In this document: positions 1 through 6,343 of the stretch, piece after piece
How positions within the stretch are numbered: position 1 is the first letter of the stretch
How the letters are laid out: each line of letters starts with the position of its first letter
Origin: an uncultured Leptotrichia sp.
GTDB taxonomy: Bacteria > Fusobacteriota > Fusobacteriia > Fusobacteriales > Leptotrichiaceae
NCBI GenBank assembly: GCA_938017765.1
Contig: CALIJH010000192.1
Location: 1-9,017 of the forward strand
Length of the DNA stretch: 9,017 nucleotides
Reading direction: 5' to 3'
Notes under the pieces: model-generated
What the model was told of the DNA's origin: nothing
Databases searched by the model: none
Seen by the model: the letters and a program-made list of their open reading frames with translations, nothing else
Made by a program: the position numbers and the translations under genes

Positions 1-10
1 CTATAAAGAA

Positions 11-49
11 TAAATTATATTTTTATTTATATTTTAAAAATATAATTTA
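11..49 (+). repeat. All-A/T inverted repeat (hairpin) in the leader of the first operon
   Basis: Positions 11-24 and 36-49 are perfect inverted complements (14 bp) around an 11-nt loop. Every base is A or T. The hairpin lies about 16 nt before the AAGGAGG ribosome binding site (65-71). It is followed on the + strand by an A-rich run, not a T-run, so it does not look like a terminator for that strand. TATAAT occurs at 41-46 inside the right arm and again at 59-64. The second copy is too close to the start codon for its transcript to include the ribosome binding site, and no good -35 box accompanies the first. It could be a leader hairpin, a regulator site or chance in AT-rich DNA. Confidence 0.4.
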
Positions 50-77
50 AAAAATAAATATAATAAGGAGGAAAACT

Positions 78-350
78 ATGTCAAGCAAGTTATCAAATGA
101 TACAGTAGGGAAAAAATTAGTTGATTTTTATAATCCCATATTGGGTGAAGTTAGAGATACTTTTAAAAATAATTCTTATGAAGAAATACAGAGAGCTTAT
201 AATCTTTCAGATAAAGAAATAAATGGGTATGTGGAAAAATATCTTTCAAAAATAAAAAATTACAGATTTAGCTATTGCAATAGCTATAACATTAATCCCT
301 ACTTCAAGAATAGAAATATCTATAGAGAAATTAGCAGTTCCTATTTTTAG
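78..350 (+). CDS. N-terminal fragment of the frameshifted unknown protein (90 aa as read)
   Basis: As the sequence stands, translation from ATG 78 gives 90 residues and stops at 348-350. The first 60 residues are a plausible soluble, helical, charged domain (YEEIQRAYNLSDKEINGYVEKYL). The last 30 are rich in Tyr, Asn, Ser and Phe, with no domain character, as expected of out-of-frame reading. I therefore treat residues after about 60 as artefact. The strong ribosome binding site makes this the genuine start of the operon's first gene. A 90-residue stand-alone product cannot be excluded. Confidence 0.55.
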   Translation: MSSKLSNDTVGKKLVDFYNPILGEVRDTFKNNSYEEIQRAYNLSDKEINGYVEKYLSKIKNYRFSYCNSYNINPYFKNRNIYREISSSYF

Positions 351-405
351 ATTTCTTGAAAAAAAAGGCGTAGAAATCTCTGCTAAAAAAGTAATTGCTT
401 ATATT

Positions 406-909
406 ATGAAATTAGGAAAAACTGCTTTAATTACTGAAGCAACAAAAGAAAAAATGATTGGAAAAAGTGATTATATGAAATTATCATCTTCTAAAGTAAA
501 AGATTTGAATCAGGAATTAAATGATGCTCATAAAGAAGGACTTCTTGTGGCAGTGGCTGCGAGAGAACTGGAAAGAAGTCAAGTAGCCGGCAAACTTGCT
601 GATAAGGATGAAGATTTTTTGCGACCTATTACAACTAAAAATTTGAGTTCAGTTTCTCCGAAAGATATTAGAAATATGTGTGAAGGAGATAATATATGTA
701 TAGATGAAGATAGATTTAGAAAAAAATATCCTAATGGAGATATAAAAATTGCAAAGGAAAGATTAGGCAGATATCTTAATTTTAGAGATAACTATATAAA
801 TCCAAATCAAATAGCAAGAACAAATTATTATTTAAAACCTTTTACAAAAACAGAGCGTCCATACAGTAATAAGCAAAATACACCTCAAAATAACGGTCGT
901 AGCCGTTAG
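406..909 (+). CDS. C-terminal fragment of the frameshifted unknown protein (167 aa from the first ATG)
   Basis: The frame is open from 256, so it extends 50 codons upstream of ATG 406, and no Shine-Dalgarno sequence precedes that ATG. The 406 start is only the first Met in the fragment. The protein is hydrophilic, with a helical segment (VKDLNQELNDAHKEGLLVAVAARELERSQ), two cysteines in the stretch MCEGDNICIDEDRF, and a basic, Asn/Gln-rich tail ending NNGRSR. No motif identifies a family. It ends 17 nt before the next gene, whose ribosome binding site (911-918) follows at once, so the three genes look co-transcribed. Confidence 0.5.
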   Translation: MKLGKTALITEATKEKMIGKSDYMKLSSSKVKDLNQELNDAHKEGLLVAVAARELERSQVAGKLADKDEDFLRPITTKNLSSVSPKDIRNMCEGDNICIDEDRFRKKYPNGDIKIAKERLGRYLNFRDNYINPNQIARTNYYLKPFTKTERPYSNKQNTPQNNGRSR

Positions 910-926
910 AGAAAGGGGTTTTAGAT

Positions 927-1265
927 ATGATGATATTTCTAAGGGCTTTTTCTACTGCAATGATACTTATATATTATTTGAGAGGACAATTAATTGAAAG
1001 ACCTATGTTTCATTCGATTATTATCCATTTTTTAATATATTCAATTATTATTATCGCTTTTTATGATATTGACTATAAGACATTTATTATTACTGCATTT
1101 GCTATTATTGCTTTTACAGCATTATTAACTCAAAGAATAGTCATTAAAGATTTAGAATGGCCTAAAATAATATTTGGCTTTGTATTACTCATTATATCGC
1201 TGCCCGGTAGTTTTAAAGAAGAAAAGTACATAAAGTCCGAAGAATATTCGGAAGATGATGATTAA
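927..1265 (+). CDS. Small uncharacterised membrane protein, paralogue 1 (112 aa)
   Basis: The function is unknown. The start at ATG 927 follows GAAAGGGG (911-918) with 8-nt spacing; a second ATG at 930 is also possible. The product is mostly hydrophobic, with four probable membrane segments at about residues 3-19, 30-46, 52-69 and 79-94. It has a short acidic tail (EEYSEDDD). It is clearly related to the next gene's product: both share a first segment followed by LRGQ-I, then F-S-I, and near the end I(V/I)IK(D/E)L(E/D)W followed by GF and LP-S. The pair arose by tandem duplication and has diverged strongly. It sits 17 nt after the broken gene and 20 nt before its paralogue. Small multi-spanning proteins in tandem copies beside an unknown gene can be immunity proteins, but nothing here proves that. 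Confidence 0.8.
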   Translation: MMIFLRAFSTAMILIYYLRGQLIERPMFHSIIIHFLIYSIIIIAFYDIDYKTFIITAFAIIAFTALLTQRIVIKDLEWPKIIFGFVLLIISLPGSFKEEKYIKSEEYSEDDD

Positions 1266-1285
1266 AAATAGGAAAGCAGGTTACA

Positions 1286-1642
1286 ATGATAGTATTTGTA
1301 AGAAATTTTTTTGCAATATTAGCGTTTGGGATTATTTTAAGAGGTCAGCAAATAGGTAAAAATAGTTTTCAATCATCAATAAATGACCTTTTACTCACAA
1401 TTTCCTCTATATATTCTTTTTCTCAAATGAATTATAAAAAACTGATTTTTGTGGAATTAATTTCGGTTATTTTATTTATGCTATATACATTATTTATAGG
1501 AGATAGTATTATTATAAAGGAATTAGATTGGTTCCATATAGGATTTTATTTTTTGGTTTCACTTCTTTTACTTCCTGATAGTATAGAAATAATGAAATTA
1601 AATAAAGAAAAGGAAAAATTAGAAGAAGAGCAGGATGAATAA
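1286..1642 (+). CDS. Small uncharacterised membrane protein, paralogue 2 (118 aa)
   Basis: Paralogue of the preceding gene, of unknown function. ATG 1286 is preceded by an AGG-rich site (1270-1280, with GCAGG closest). About four hydrophobic segments are visible: near residues 3-18, 29-45, 52-70 and 83-97. A charged C-terminal tail (NKEKEKLEEEQDE) is probably cytoplasmic. Conserved with paralogue 1 are LRGQ near residue 19, the F-S-I motif that follows it, IIIKELDW before the last segment, and LPDS after it. This copy has an extra GD-containing loop before IIIKELDW. It is the last gene of the operon; the terminator lies about 110 nt downstream. The degree of divergence suggests an old duplication or selection for different specificities. 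Confidence 0.8.
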   Translation: MIVFVRNFFAILAFGIILRGQQIGKNSFQSSINDLLLTISSIYSFSQMNYKKLIFVELISVILFMLYTLFIGDSIIIKELDWFHIGFYFLVSLLLLPDSIEIMKLNKEKEKLEEEQDE

Positions 1643-1755
1643 AAAGTAGAATATATTAAGCAAATCAGAAATATCCGATAAAAATTTTCTCATTTAAAAA
1701 AATAGTGTGCTGATTATGTTGATAAAAATTAATTTTAAAAAATATAAAATTAAAA

Positions 1756-1787
1756 GGATTGACTCCCGTTTTTTTAGAAGTCAATTC
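1756..1787. terminator. Bidirectional terminator between the small-membrane-protein operon and htpX
   Basis: Positions 1756-1766 and 1777-1787 form an 11-bp stem around a 10-nt loop. On either strand it has one G-U wobble and one A-C mismatch. The core GATTGACT/AGTCAATT pairing is solid. T-rich runs follow on both strands: TTTCTTT on + and TTTTAATTTTAT on -. It lies between convergent genes and only 5 nt beyond the htpX stop, so it can serve both transcripts. Confidence 0.75.
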
Positions 1788-1792
1788 TTTCT

Positions 1793-2653
1793 TTAACTTT
1801 TGTCATCAATTTTTGCCATTTTTTCCAGTTCTCTTATCCTTTCTTCGGTAGACGGATGAGTTCTAAAAAGATTAGTCAGTCCTCCAAGTCCTGCCAAAGG
1901 ATTTACAATAAACATATGTGAGTAGGCGGGATTTCTATTTTGCATTTGTATTCTGCTGCTGTATGTTTCAAGTTTCTCCAAAGCATTTCTCAAATAGAGA
2001 GGGTTTCCAGAATATTCAGCTCCTGCCCTGTCTGCCATAAATTCCCTTTTACGTGAAATAGTCATCTGAATAATCATAGCGCCTATAGGAGCTAAAATAG
2101 AAAGTAATAGTGCCAATGCTGCTATATTCCCACTATCATTATCACGACGACGTCCCCTTGTACTGTAAGGTAAAAACCTTGCAATATTTGAAATAGCTCC
2201 CGCAAATGTAGCGGCGACAGTACTTATCAATATATCTCTATGTTTGATATGTCCCAATTCATGTCCTAATACTCCTGATAATTCTCTGTCATCCATTATA
2301 TCAAGGAGACCTTGAGTACATGCAACAGCAGCATGTTCAGGATTTCTGCCTGTGGCAAACGCATTAGGCTGCTGTTCAGGAACTATATATACTTTAGGCA
2401 TAGGTAAATCTGCATTTTTAGCCAGATTCTGTACCATTTTGAATAATCTTGGATTATTTATTTCAGTAATCTCTTTGGCTCTGTATGAGCTTAGGGCTAT
2501 TTTATCGCTGTTCCAGTAGCTGAAAAAGCTCATTCCTCCTGCGATAAGCAGTCCTATCAATGCACCTTCTCTGCCAAATAACCCTCCTATTGCGACAAAT
2601 AGGGCTACAAGCCCCGTCATAAGCAGACCTGTTTTTAAACTGTTTTCAAACAT
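1793..2653 (-). CDS. htpX: Membrane-bound zinc metalloprotease HtpX (M48 family, 286 aa)
   Basis: HtpX is an inner-membrane M48 protease that degrades misfolded or damaged membrane proteins on the cytoplasmic side, overlapping FtsH in quality control. The sequence has two N-terminal membrane segments (about residues 8-25 and 29-45), the zinc motif HELGH at 131-135 (catalytic Glu132), and hydrophobic stretches at about 141-160 and 177-199. The family block SRKREFMADRAGAEY at 200-214 supplies the third zinc ligand, probably Glu204. THPSTEERI near the C-terminus is also typical. The length of 286 residues matches the family. AGGAG lies 7 nt before the start codon, and a TTGAAA/TATAAT promoter lies further upstream. 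It is monocistronic and diverges from a second M48 protease gene. Identification is secure; substrates in this organism are unknown. Confidence 0.95.
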   Translation of the reverse strand: MFENSLKTGLLMTGLVALFVAIGGLFGREGALIGLLIAGGMSFFSYWNSDKIALSSYRAKEITEINNPRLFKMVQNLAKNADLPMPKVYIVPEQQPNAFATGRNPEHAAVACTQGLLDIMDDRELSGVLGHELGHIKHRDILISTVAATFAGAISNIARFLPYSTRGRRRDNDSGNIAALALLLSILAPIGAMIIQMTISRKREFMADRAGAEYSGNPLYLRNALEKLETYSSRIQMQNRNPAYSHMFIVNPLAGLGGLTNLFRTHPSTEERIRELEKMAKIDDKS

Positions 2654-2725
2654 TAATTTTCTCCTTTTTTATTTTAAATAATTCTAATTCTGATTTATGC
2701 TGTTATAAATTCAGGATTATTTTTA

Positions 2726-2754
2726 ATTATAATATATAAACTCTAATTTTTCAA
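2726..2754 (-). promoter_or_regulatory. Sigma-70-type promoter of htpX
   Basis: Read on the minus strand, TTGAAA (2749-2754) is followed after exactly 17 nt by a perfect TATAAT (2726-2731). Transcription should start near 2719, giving a leader of about 65 nt before the htpX start codon. No heat-shock-type inverted repeat (CIRCE) or other operator was seen. Confidence 0.75.
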
Positions 2755-2866
2755 TGGATATTATTATAAAAAGAGAAAAACAGAAAGAAATACTTGAATA
2801 TCTTAGTATATTGTATAAATATATAAATAGCTGATATATTAAAAAAATAAAGAAAAGCTCTTTCTA

Positions 2867-2895
2867 TTGAAAAAATAAGGAAAAGATTGTAAAAT
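2867..2895 (+). promoter_or_regulatory. Sigma-70-type promoter of the M48 lipoprotein-dus operon
   Basis: TTGAAA (2867-2872) and TAAAAT (2890-2895) are separated by 17 nt. The expected transcription start is near 2902, giving a short leader of about 20 nt that contains AGGAGG (2911-2916), 6 nt before ATG 2923. It is divergent from the htpX promoter; the two -35 boxes are identical and lie about 112 nt apart. Confidence 0.75.
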
Positions 2896-2922
2896 ACAAA
2901 CAATACTTACAGGAGGTCAAAA

Positions 2923-3732
2923 ATGAAAAAAAATATAAAAATTTTAATGATTATAGCAAGTTTAACGTTATTTATCGGTTGTGAAACAGCTCCTTTGACA
3001 GGAAGAAAGCAGTTGAAGATCGTGAGTGATGAAAGTCTTGTAGATCAGTCTAAACAGGCATATTCACAATTTATAGGACAAATGCGTGATAAAAATTTAT
3101 TGGTGAATAATACAACTGACGGGCGTAGACTATCGGCAATCGGAGGAAAACTGTCCGTAGCTGTGGAAAAATTTATGAGAGAAAATGGAATGGAAAACAA
3201 AATTAAAAATCTTAACTGGGAATTTAATCTTATAAAAAACGAAGAGAAGAATGCTTTTGCACTTCCGGGAGGCAAGATAGTCTTTTATACAGGCATAATG
3301 TCCATACTTAAGACTGACAGTGCTGTAGCATTTGTTATGGGACATGAAATAGGACATGTGGTAGGCGGACATCATGCTGAAAGTCAGAGCGGGAAAACTG
3401 CTGCTGGATTAGTGATGATAGGAAAAGAATTGGCTGATACTCTCACAGGAGGGGCAACGGCAGTTATAAATAATGATTTAGTCGGTCAGGGACTTTCAAT
3501 AGGGCTTTTGAAATTTAATAGAACACAGGAATATGAAGCAGACAAATATGGAATGATATTTATGGCAATAGCAGGGTATAATCCTGAAGAGGCAATAAAG
3601 GCTCAGGAAAGACTTATGGCAGTTGAAAAAGGAGTAAATGTGGAATTTCTGTCCACTCATCCGTCTACACAGAACAGAATAGAAGCTATGAAAAAATTTT
3701 TACCTGAAGCTATGAAATATTATAAAAAATAA
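2923..3732 (+). CDS. M48 family metalloprotease lipoprotein, LoiP/BepA-like (269 aa)
   Basis: A predicted cell-envelope zinc protease, anchored by lipid and probably involved in quality control of envelope proteins. The N-terminus is a lipoprotein signal: MKKNIK, a hydrophobic core, and lipobox LFIGC with the modified Cys at residue 20. The mature protein would begin CETAPLTGRKQ, a start typical of M48 lipoproteins. The residue after Cys is Glu, so there is no Asp-type inner-membrane retention signal by the E. coli rule. The zinc site is HEIGH at 141-145 (catalytic Glu142) plus EYEAD at 203-207 (third ligand Glu203). The segment FALPGGKIVFYTGI at 112-125 and THPST at 245-249 are family hallmarks. 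Length matches single-domain LoiP/YggG-type proteins; the TPR region of BepA is absent. It is first in an operon with a tRNA-dihydrouridine synthase 19 nt downstream. Confidence 0.92.
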   Translation: MKKNIKILMIIASLTLFIGCETAPLTGRKQLKIVSDESLVDQSKQAYSQFIGQMRDKNLLVNNTTDGRRLSAIGGKLSVAVEKFMRENGMENKIKNLNWEFNLIKNEEKNAFALPGGKIVFYTGIMSILKTDSAVAFVMGHEIGHVVGGHHAESQSGKTAAGLVMIGKELADTLTGGATAVINNDLVGQGLSIGLLKFNRTQEYEADKYGMIFMAIAGYNPEEAIKAQERLMAVEKGVNVEFLSTHPSTQNRIEAMKKFLPEAMKYYKK

Positions 3733-3751
3733 TAAAAAGAATGGGGAGTAA

Positions 3752-4729
3752 ATGAAGAAAGATATTATCAGTGTGGCACCTATGGTCGATAAAACTGACA
3801 GACATTTCAGAAATTTTGTAAGGATGATAAATAAGGATGTACTGCTGTATACCGAGATGATAACGGCACAGGCTATTATAAATGGCGATACTGATTATAT
3901 TCTTGGATTTGACGATATAGAACATCCGATTGTATTACAGATAGCTGCGACAAATAAAAAAGAGGCTTATGAAGCTGTAAAAATTGCAGAAAAATATAAT
4001 TATGATGAAATAAATCTCAATGTAGGCTGTCCTTCCGACAGAGTATCGGGAAATATGATGGGAGCTTATTTAATGGCTTTTCCCGAAATAGTAGCCGAAA
4101 TAGTTCAGGAAATAAAAAAAGCTACTGATAAGCCTGTTTCTATAAAGCATAGAATAGGAATTGACGGTAAAAATATTCTGCCTGATACATTTAAAAGAAC
4201 TTTGCTTGACAGATATGAAGATATGCTGAATTTTGTCAGCATTACTGAAAAAGTTGGAGTCAAAAAGTATATTATCCATGCGAGGATAGCTGTTTTGGAG
4301 GGACTTGACCCAAAGCAAAACAGGGAAATCCCTCCGATAAGATATGATGAGGTTTATAAACTGAAAAAAGAAAAACCCAATTTACATATTGAGATAAATG
4401 GAGGTATAAAAACTACAGAACAGATTGATGAGCATTTGAAATACGTAGATTCAGTAATGTTGGGCAGAGAGATTTATGATAATCCTATGATACTTACAAA
4501 ATTTGGTAAATATTATGAAAGAGAAATGGAAATCACAAGAAAAGAAATAGTTGAAAAAATGATATTATATGTAGAAAAACTCGAAAAAAGAGGTGTAAGA
4601 CCTCATCTGTTTCTTATGCATACTCATGGACTTTTTCACGGAGTCAGAGGAAGTAAATACTGGAAAAGGGAAATCAATGCTCCTGAAGCAAATTTTGAAA
4701 CATTAAAAAGATTATTGGAAGAAATTTGA
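3752..4729 (+). CDS. dusA: tRNA-dihydrouridine synthase, DusA type (325 aa)
   Basis: An FMN-dependent enzyme that reduces uridine to dihydrouridine in the tRNA D-loop using NADPH. The N-terminal SVAPMVDKTDRHFRNFVRMI is the classic DusA opening (APM FMN site, TDRH). Further motifs are the block NVGCPSDRVSGNMMGAYLM with catalytic Cys93, KHRIGID at 132-138, IHAR at 175-178, INGGIKT at 215-221 and the phosphate-binding MLGRE at 236-240. The C-terminal helical region carries HGVRGSKYWKREIN, typical of the subfamily. In DusA the targets are usually U20/U20a; that specificity is inferred from family resemblance. Length fits. The start is supported by GGGGAG (3743-3748), although it sits only 3 nt from the ATG. 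It follows the M48 lipoprotein gene by 19 nt and probably shares its promoter. No clear terminator was found downstream. Confidence 0.9.
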   Translation: MKKDIISVAPMVDKTDRHFRNFVRMINKDVLLYTEMITAQAIINGDTDYILGFDDIEHPIVLQIAATNKKEAYEAVKIAEKYNYDEINLNVGCPSDRVSGNMMGAYLMAFPEIVAEIVQEIKKATDKPVSIKHRIGIDGKNILPDTFKRTLLDRYEDMLNFVSITEKVGVKKYIIHARIAVLEGLDPKQNREIPPIRYDEVYKLKKEKPNLHIEINGGIKTTEQIDEHLKYVDSVMLGREIYDNPMILTKFGKYYEREMEITRKEIVEKMILYVEKLEKRGVRPHLFLMHTHGLFHGVRGSKYWKREINAPEANFETLKRLLEEI

Positions 4730-4883
4730 TAAAAAATTAGAAATCATAAAATGTATTGTCTTTTCTTTATATAATTATTTCTTTTTGTAAAGTTATAAAA
4801 TATCTATATAAGAGAAAATCAAAAGAAACAAAAAAATAATATTGAAATAATTATAAATTTTGTCTGATTTTAAATTTTTGTGT

Positions 4884-4912
4884 TTTACATTTTTTAATTT
4901 TTATAGTATACT
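4884..4912 (+). promoter_or_regulatory. Sigma-70-type promoter of nox, overlapped by short palindromes
   Basis: TTTACA (4884-4889) and TATACT (4907-4912) are 17 nt apart. The expected start is near 4919, giving a leader of about 47 nt. The -10 box lies inside the palindrome AGTATACT (4905-4912), and ACTTAAGT (4919-4926) is a second perfect 8-bp palindrome at the start site. These could be an operator, but short palindromes are common in AT-rich DNA. Confidence 0.6.
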
Positions 4913-4965
4913 AAATATACTTAAGTTAAAGAAATAAATAATTTGCAAAGGAGAAAACATACAAG

Positions 4966-6297
4966 ATGAAAGTAGTTGTAATTGGCTGTACACATGCGGG
5001 AACAGCAGCAATTCTAAACTTGAAAAAAATAAATCCCGATACTGAAATAACAGTATTTGAAAGAAATGATAACATCTCATTTTTATCATGTGGAATTGCA
5101 TTATATGTGGGCGGAGTAGTAAAAGATCCTCAAGGATTATTTTACTGTTCACCTGAAAAATTAAAAGAATTAAACGTTGATACAAGAATGAAACATGATG
5201 TAAAAAACGTTGATATACAAGGTAAAAAAATTCGTGTTGTAAATCTGGAAACAGGAATTGAATTTAATGAAACTTTTGATAAATTGATTATCACATCGGG
5301 TTCATGGCCTATCATTCCTCCAATTGAAGGGATAGATTTGGATAATATTCTACTTTGTAAAAACTTTAATCATTCAAATGAAATAATTGAAAGGGCAAAA
5401 CATTCCAAAAAAGTGGTTGTAGTCGGTGCAGGATATATAGGAGTAGAGCTTGTAGAAGCATTTAGAGATAATGGGAAAGAAGTTGTTTTAGTAGATGCGG
5501 AAGAAAGAATACTCAACAAATATTTTGATAAAGAATATACCGAAGTTGCCGAGGAAGCATTCAGACATAGAGGTATTGTAACTGCTACAGGAGAGAAAGT
5601 AGTCAGATTTGAAGGGAAGAATGGAAGTGTAACAAAAGTAGTTACCGATAAAAATGAATATGAAGCCGATATGGTAATTATGTGTGTAGGATTTGTACCT
5701 AATACATCATTATTTAAAGGTCAGCTGGATATGTTGCCCAATGGAGCAATAAAAGTTGATGAATATATGAGAACAAGCGACAGAGATGTAATGGCGGCAG
5801 GAGATTGCTGTTCGGTATACTCTAATCCTCTTAGAACATACAGATATATCCCTCTTGCTACTAATGCCGTAAGAATGGGAACCTTAGCAGCATTAAATCT
5901 ATTTGAAAATAAATACAGACATCCGGGAACACAAGGGACTTCAGGAATAAAAATATATGAAAATAATATGGCTGCAACAGGAATAACTGAAGAAACAGCA
6001 AGAATTGAAGGTATAGATGTGGACTCTATCTTAGTTACGGAAAATTACAGACCTGAATTTATGCCTACTTATGAAAAAGTAAAATTTAAAGTGGTATTTG
6101 AAAGAGGCAGCAGAAAAATTTTAGGAGCACAGATAACTTCCAAAGCTGATTTGACACAGTCAATCAATACTTTATCAGTATGTATTCAAAATGGAATGAC
6201 AGTAGATGAGTTGGCTTTTGTAGATTTCTTTTTCCAGCCTCATTATAATAAGCCTTGGAATTTTATAAATCTTGCAGGATTAAATGTTTTGAAATAA
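4966..6297 (+). CDS. nox: Water-forming NADH oxidase (FAD-dependent, Nox type, 443 aa)
   Basis: A cytoplasmic flavoprotein that reduces O2 to water with NADH, removing oxygen and regenerating NAD+ in fermentative bacteria. The N-terminal FAD-binding segment is VVVIGCTHAGTAA, with the conserved His10. The redox-active cysteine is Cys42 in SFLSCGIALYVGG, which forms a sulfenic acid in this family. The NADH domain has GAGYIG (154-159) followed by Asp177, fitting NADH over NADPH. The second FAD motif is AAGDC at 277-281. The C-terminal FFFQPHYNKPWNFINLAGL strongly resembles streptococcal Nox. Length is typical. NADH peroxidase and CoA-disulfide reductase are close relatives and the main alternatives. 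AAAGGAG (4947-4953) lies 12 nt before the ATG, a long spacing, but no better start exists. It is monocistronic, with its own promoter and a strong terminator after the TAATAA double stop. Confidence 0.92.
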   Translation: MKVVVIGCTHAGTAAILNLKKINPDTEITVFERNDNISFLSCGIALYVGGVVKDPQGLFYCSPEKLKELNVDTRMKHDVKNVDIQGKKIRVVNLETGIEFNETFDKLIITSGSWPIIPPIEGIDLDNILLCKNFNHSNEIIERAKHSKKVVVVGAGYIGVELVEAFRDNGKEVVLVDAEERILNKYFDKEYTEVAEEAFRHRGIVTATGEKVVRFEGKNGSVTKVVTDKNEYEADMVIMCVGFVPNTSLFKGQLDMLPNGAIKVDEYMRTSDRDVMAAGDCCSVYSNPLRTYRYIPLATNAVRMGTLAALNLFENKYRHPGTQGTSGIKIYENNMAATGITEETARIEGIDVDSILVTENYRPEFMPTYEKVKFKVVFERGSRKILGAQITSKADLTQSINTLSVCIQNGMTVDELAFVDFFFQPHYNKPWNFINLAGLNVLK

Positions 6298-6302
6298 TAA
6301 AT

Positions 6303-6343
6303 AAAATAAAAGAAACTATTTTTAAAATAGTTTCTTTTATTTT
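6303..6343. terminator. Bidirectional terminator shared by nox and thrC, overlapping the thrC stop codon
   Basis: Positions 6303-6322 and 6324-6343 are perfect inverted complements of 20 bp around one central base; in practice the loop will be a few A/T pairs wider. The stem contains AGAAACTA/TAGTTTCT, and its outer arms are A-rich then T-rich, so it looks like an intrinsic terminator on either strand. It begins 6 nt after the nox TAA. On the other strand the thrC stop codon (6337-6339) lies inside the right arm. Confidence 0.9.

Larger units (their letters stand above)
78..909 (+). pseudogene. Frameshifted gene of unknown function (about 276 aa when repaired), first gene of the operon
   Basis: I do not recognise the family. 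The gene starts at ATG 78, 6 nt after a strong AAGGAGG (65-71), and reads in one frame to about residue 60 (ending KYLSKIK). The next frame is open from 256 to the stop at 907-909 and continues naturally with ITDLAIAIAITLIP. Dropping one A from the A6 run at 254-259 joins the two into 276 residues. The repaired protein would have a charged N-terminus, a short hydrophobic stretch (about 61-74), a mixed middle region ending near KLGKTALI, and a highly charged, Asn/Arg/Lys-rich C-terminus. ATG 406 has no ribosome binding site, so separate translation of the second half is unlikely. The cause could be a true inactivating indel, a homopolymer sequencing error, phase variation or slippage. It precedes two small membrane-protein genes. 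Confidence 0.7.

Noticed and set aside
2754..2834. A 26-codon open frame in the htpX/lipoprotein spacer (ATG 2754, TGA 2832)
   Set aside because: It has no Shine-Dalgarno sequence and overlaps the htpX -35 box. Such short frames are expected in AT-rich spacers.
3045..3375. Minus-strand open frames inside the M48 lipoprotein gene
   Set aside because: They lie opposite a clearly identified protease, have no ribosome binding site and show no domain character. They are shadows.
4761..4818. Long imperfect A/T hairpin after dusA, considered as a terminator
   Set aside because: The arms 4761-4773 and 4805-4818 pair with a bulge, but there is no G/C core and an A-rich run follows on the + strand instead of a T-run. 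It is not a credible intrinsic terminator.
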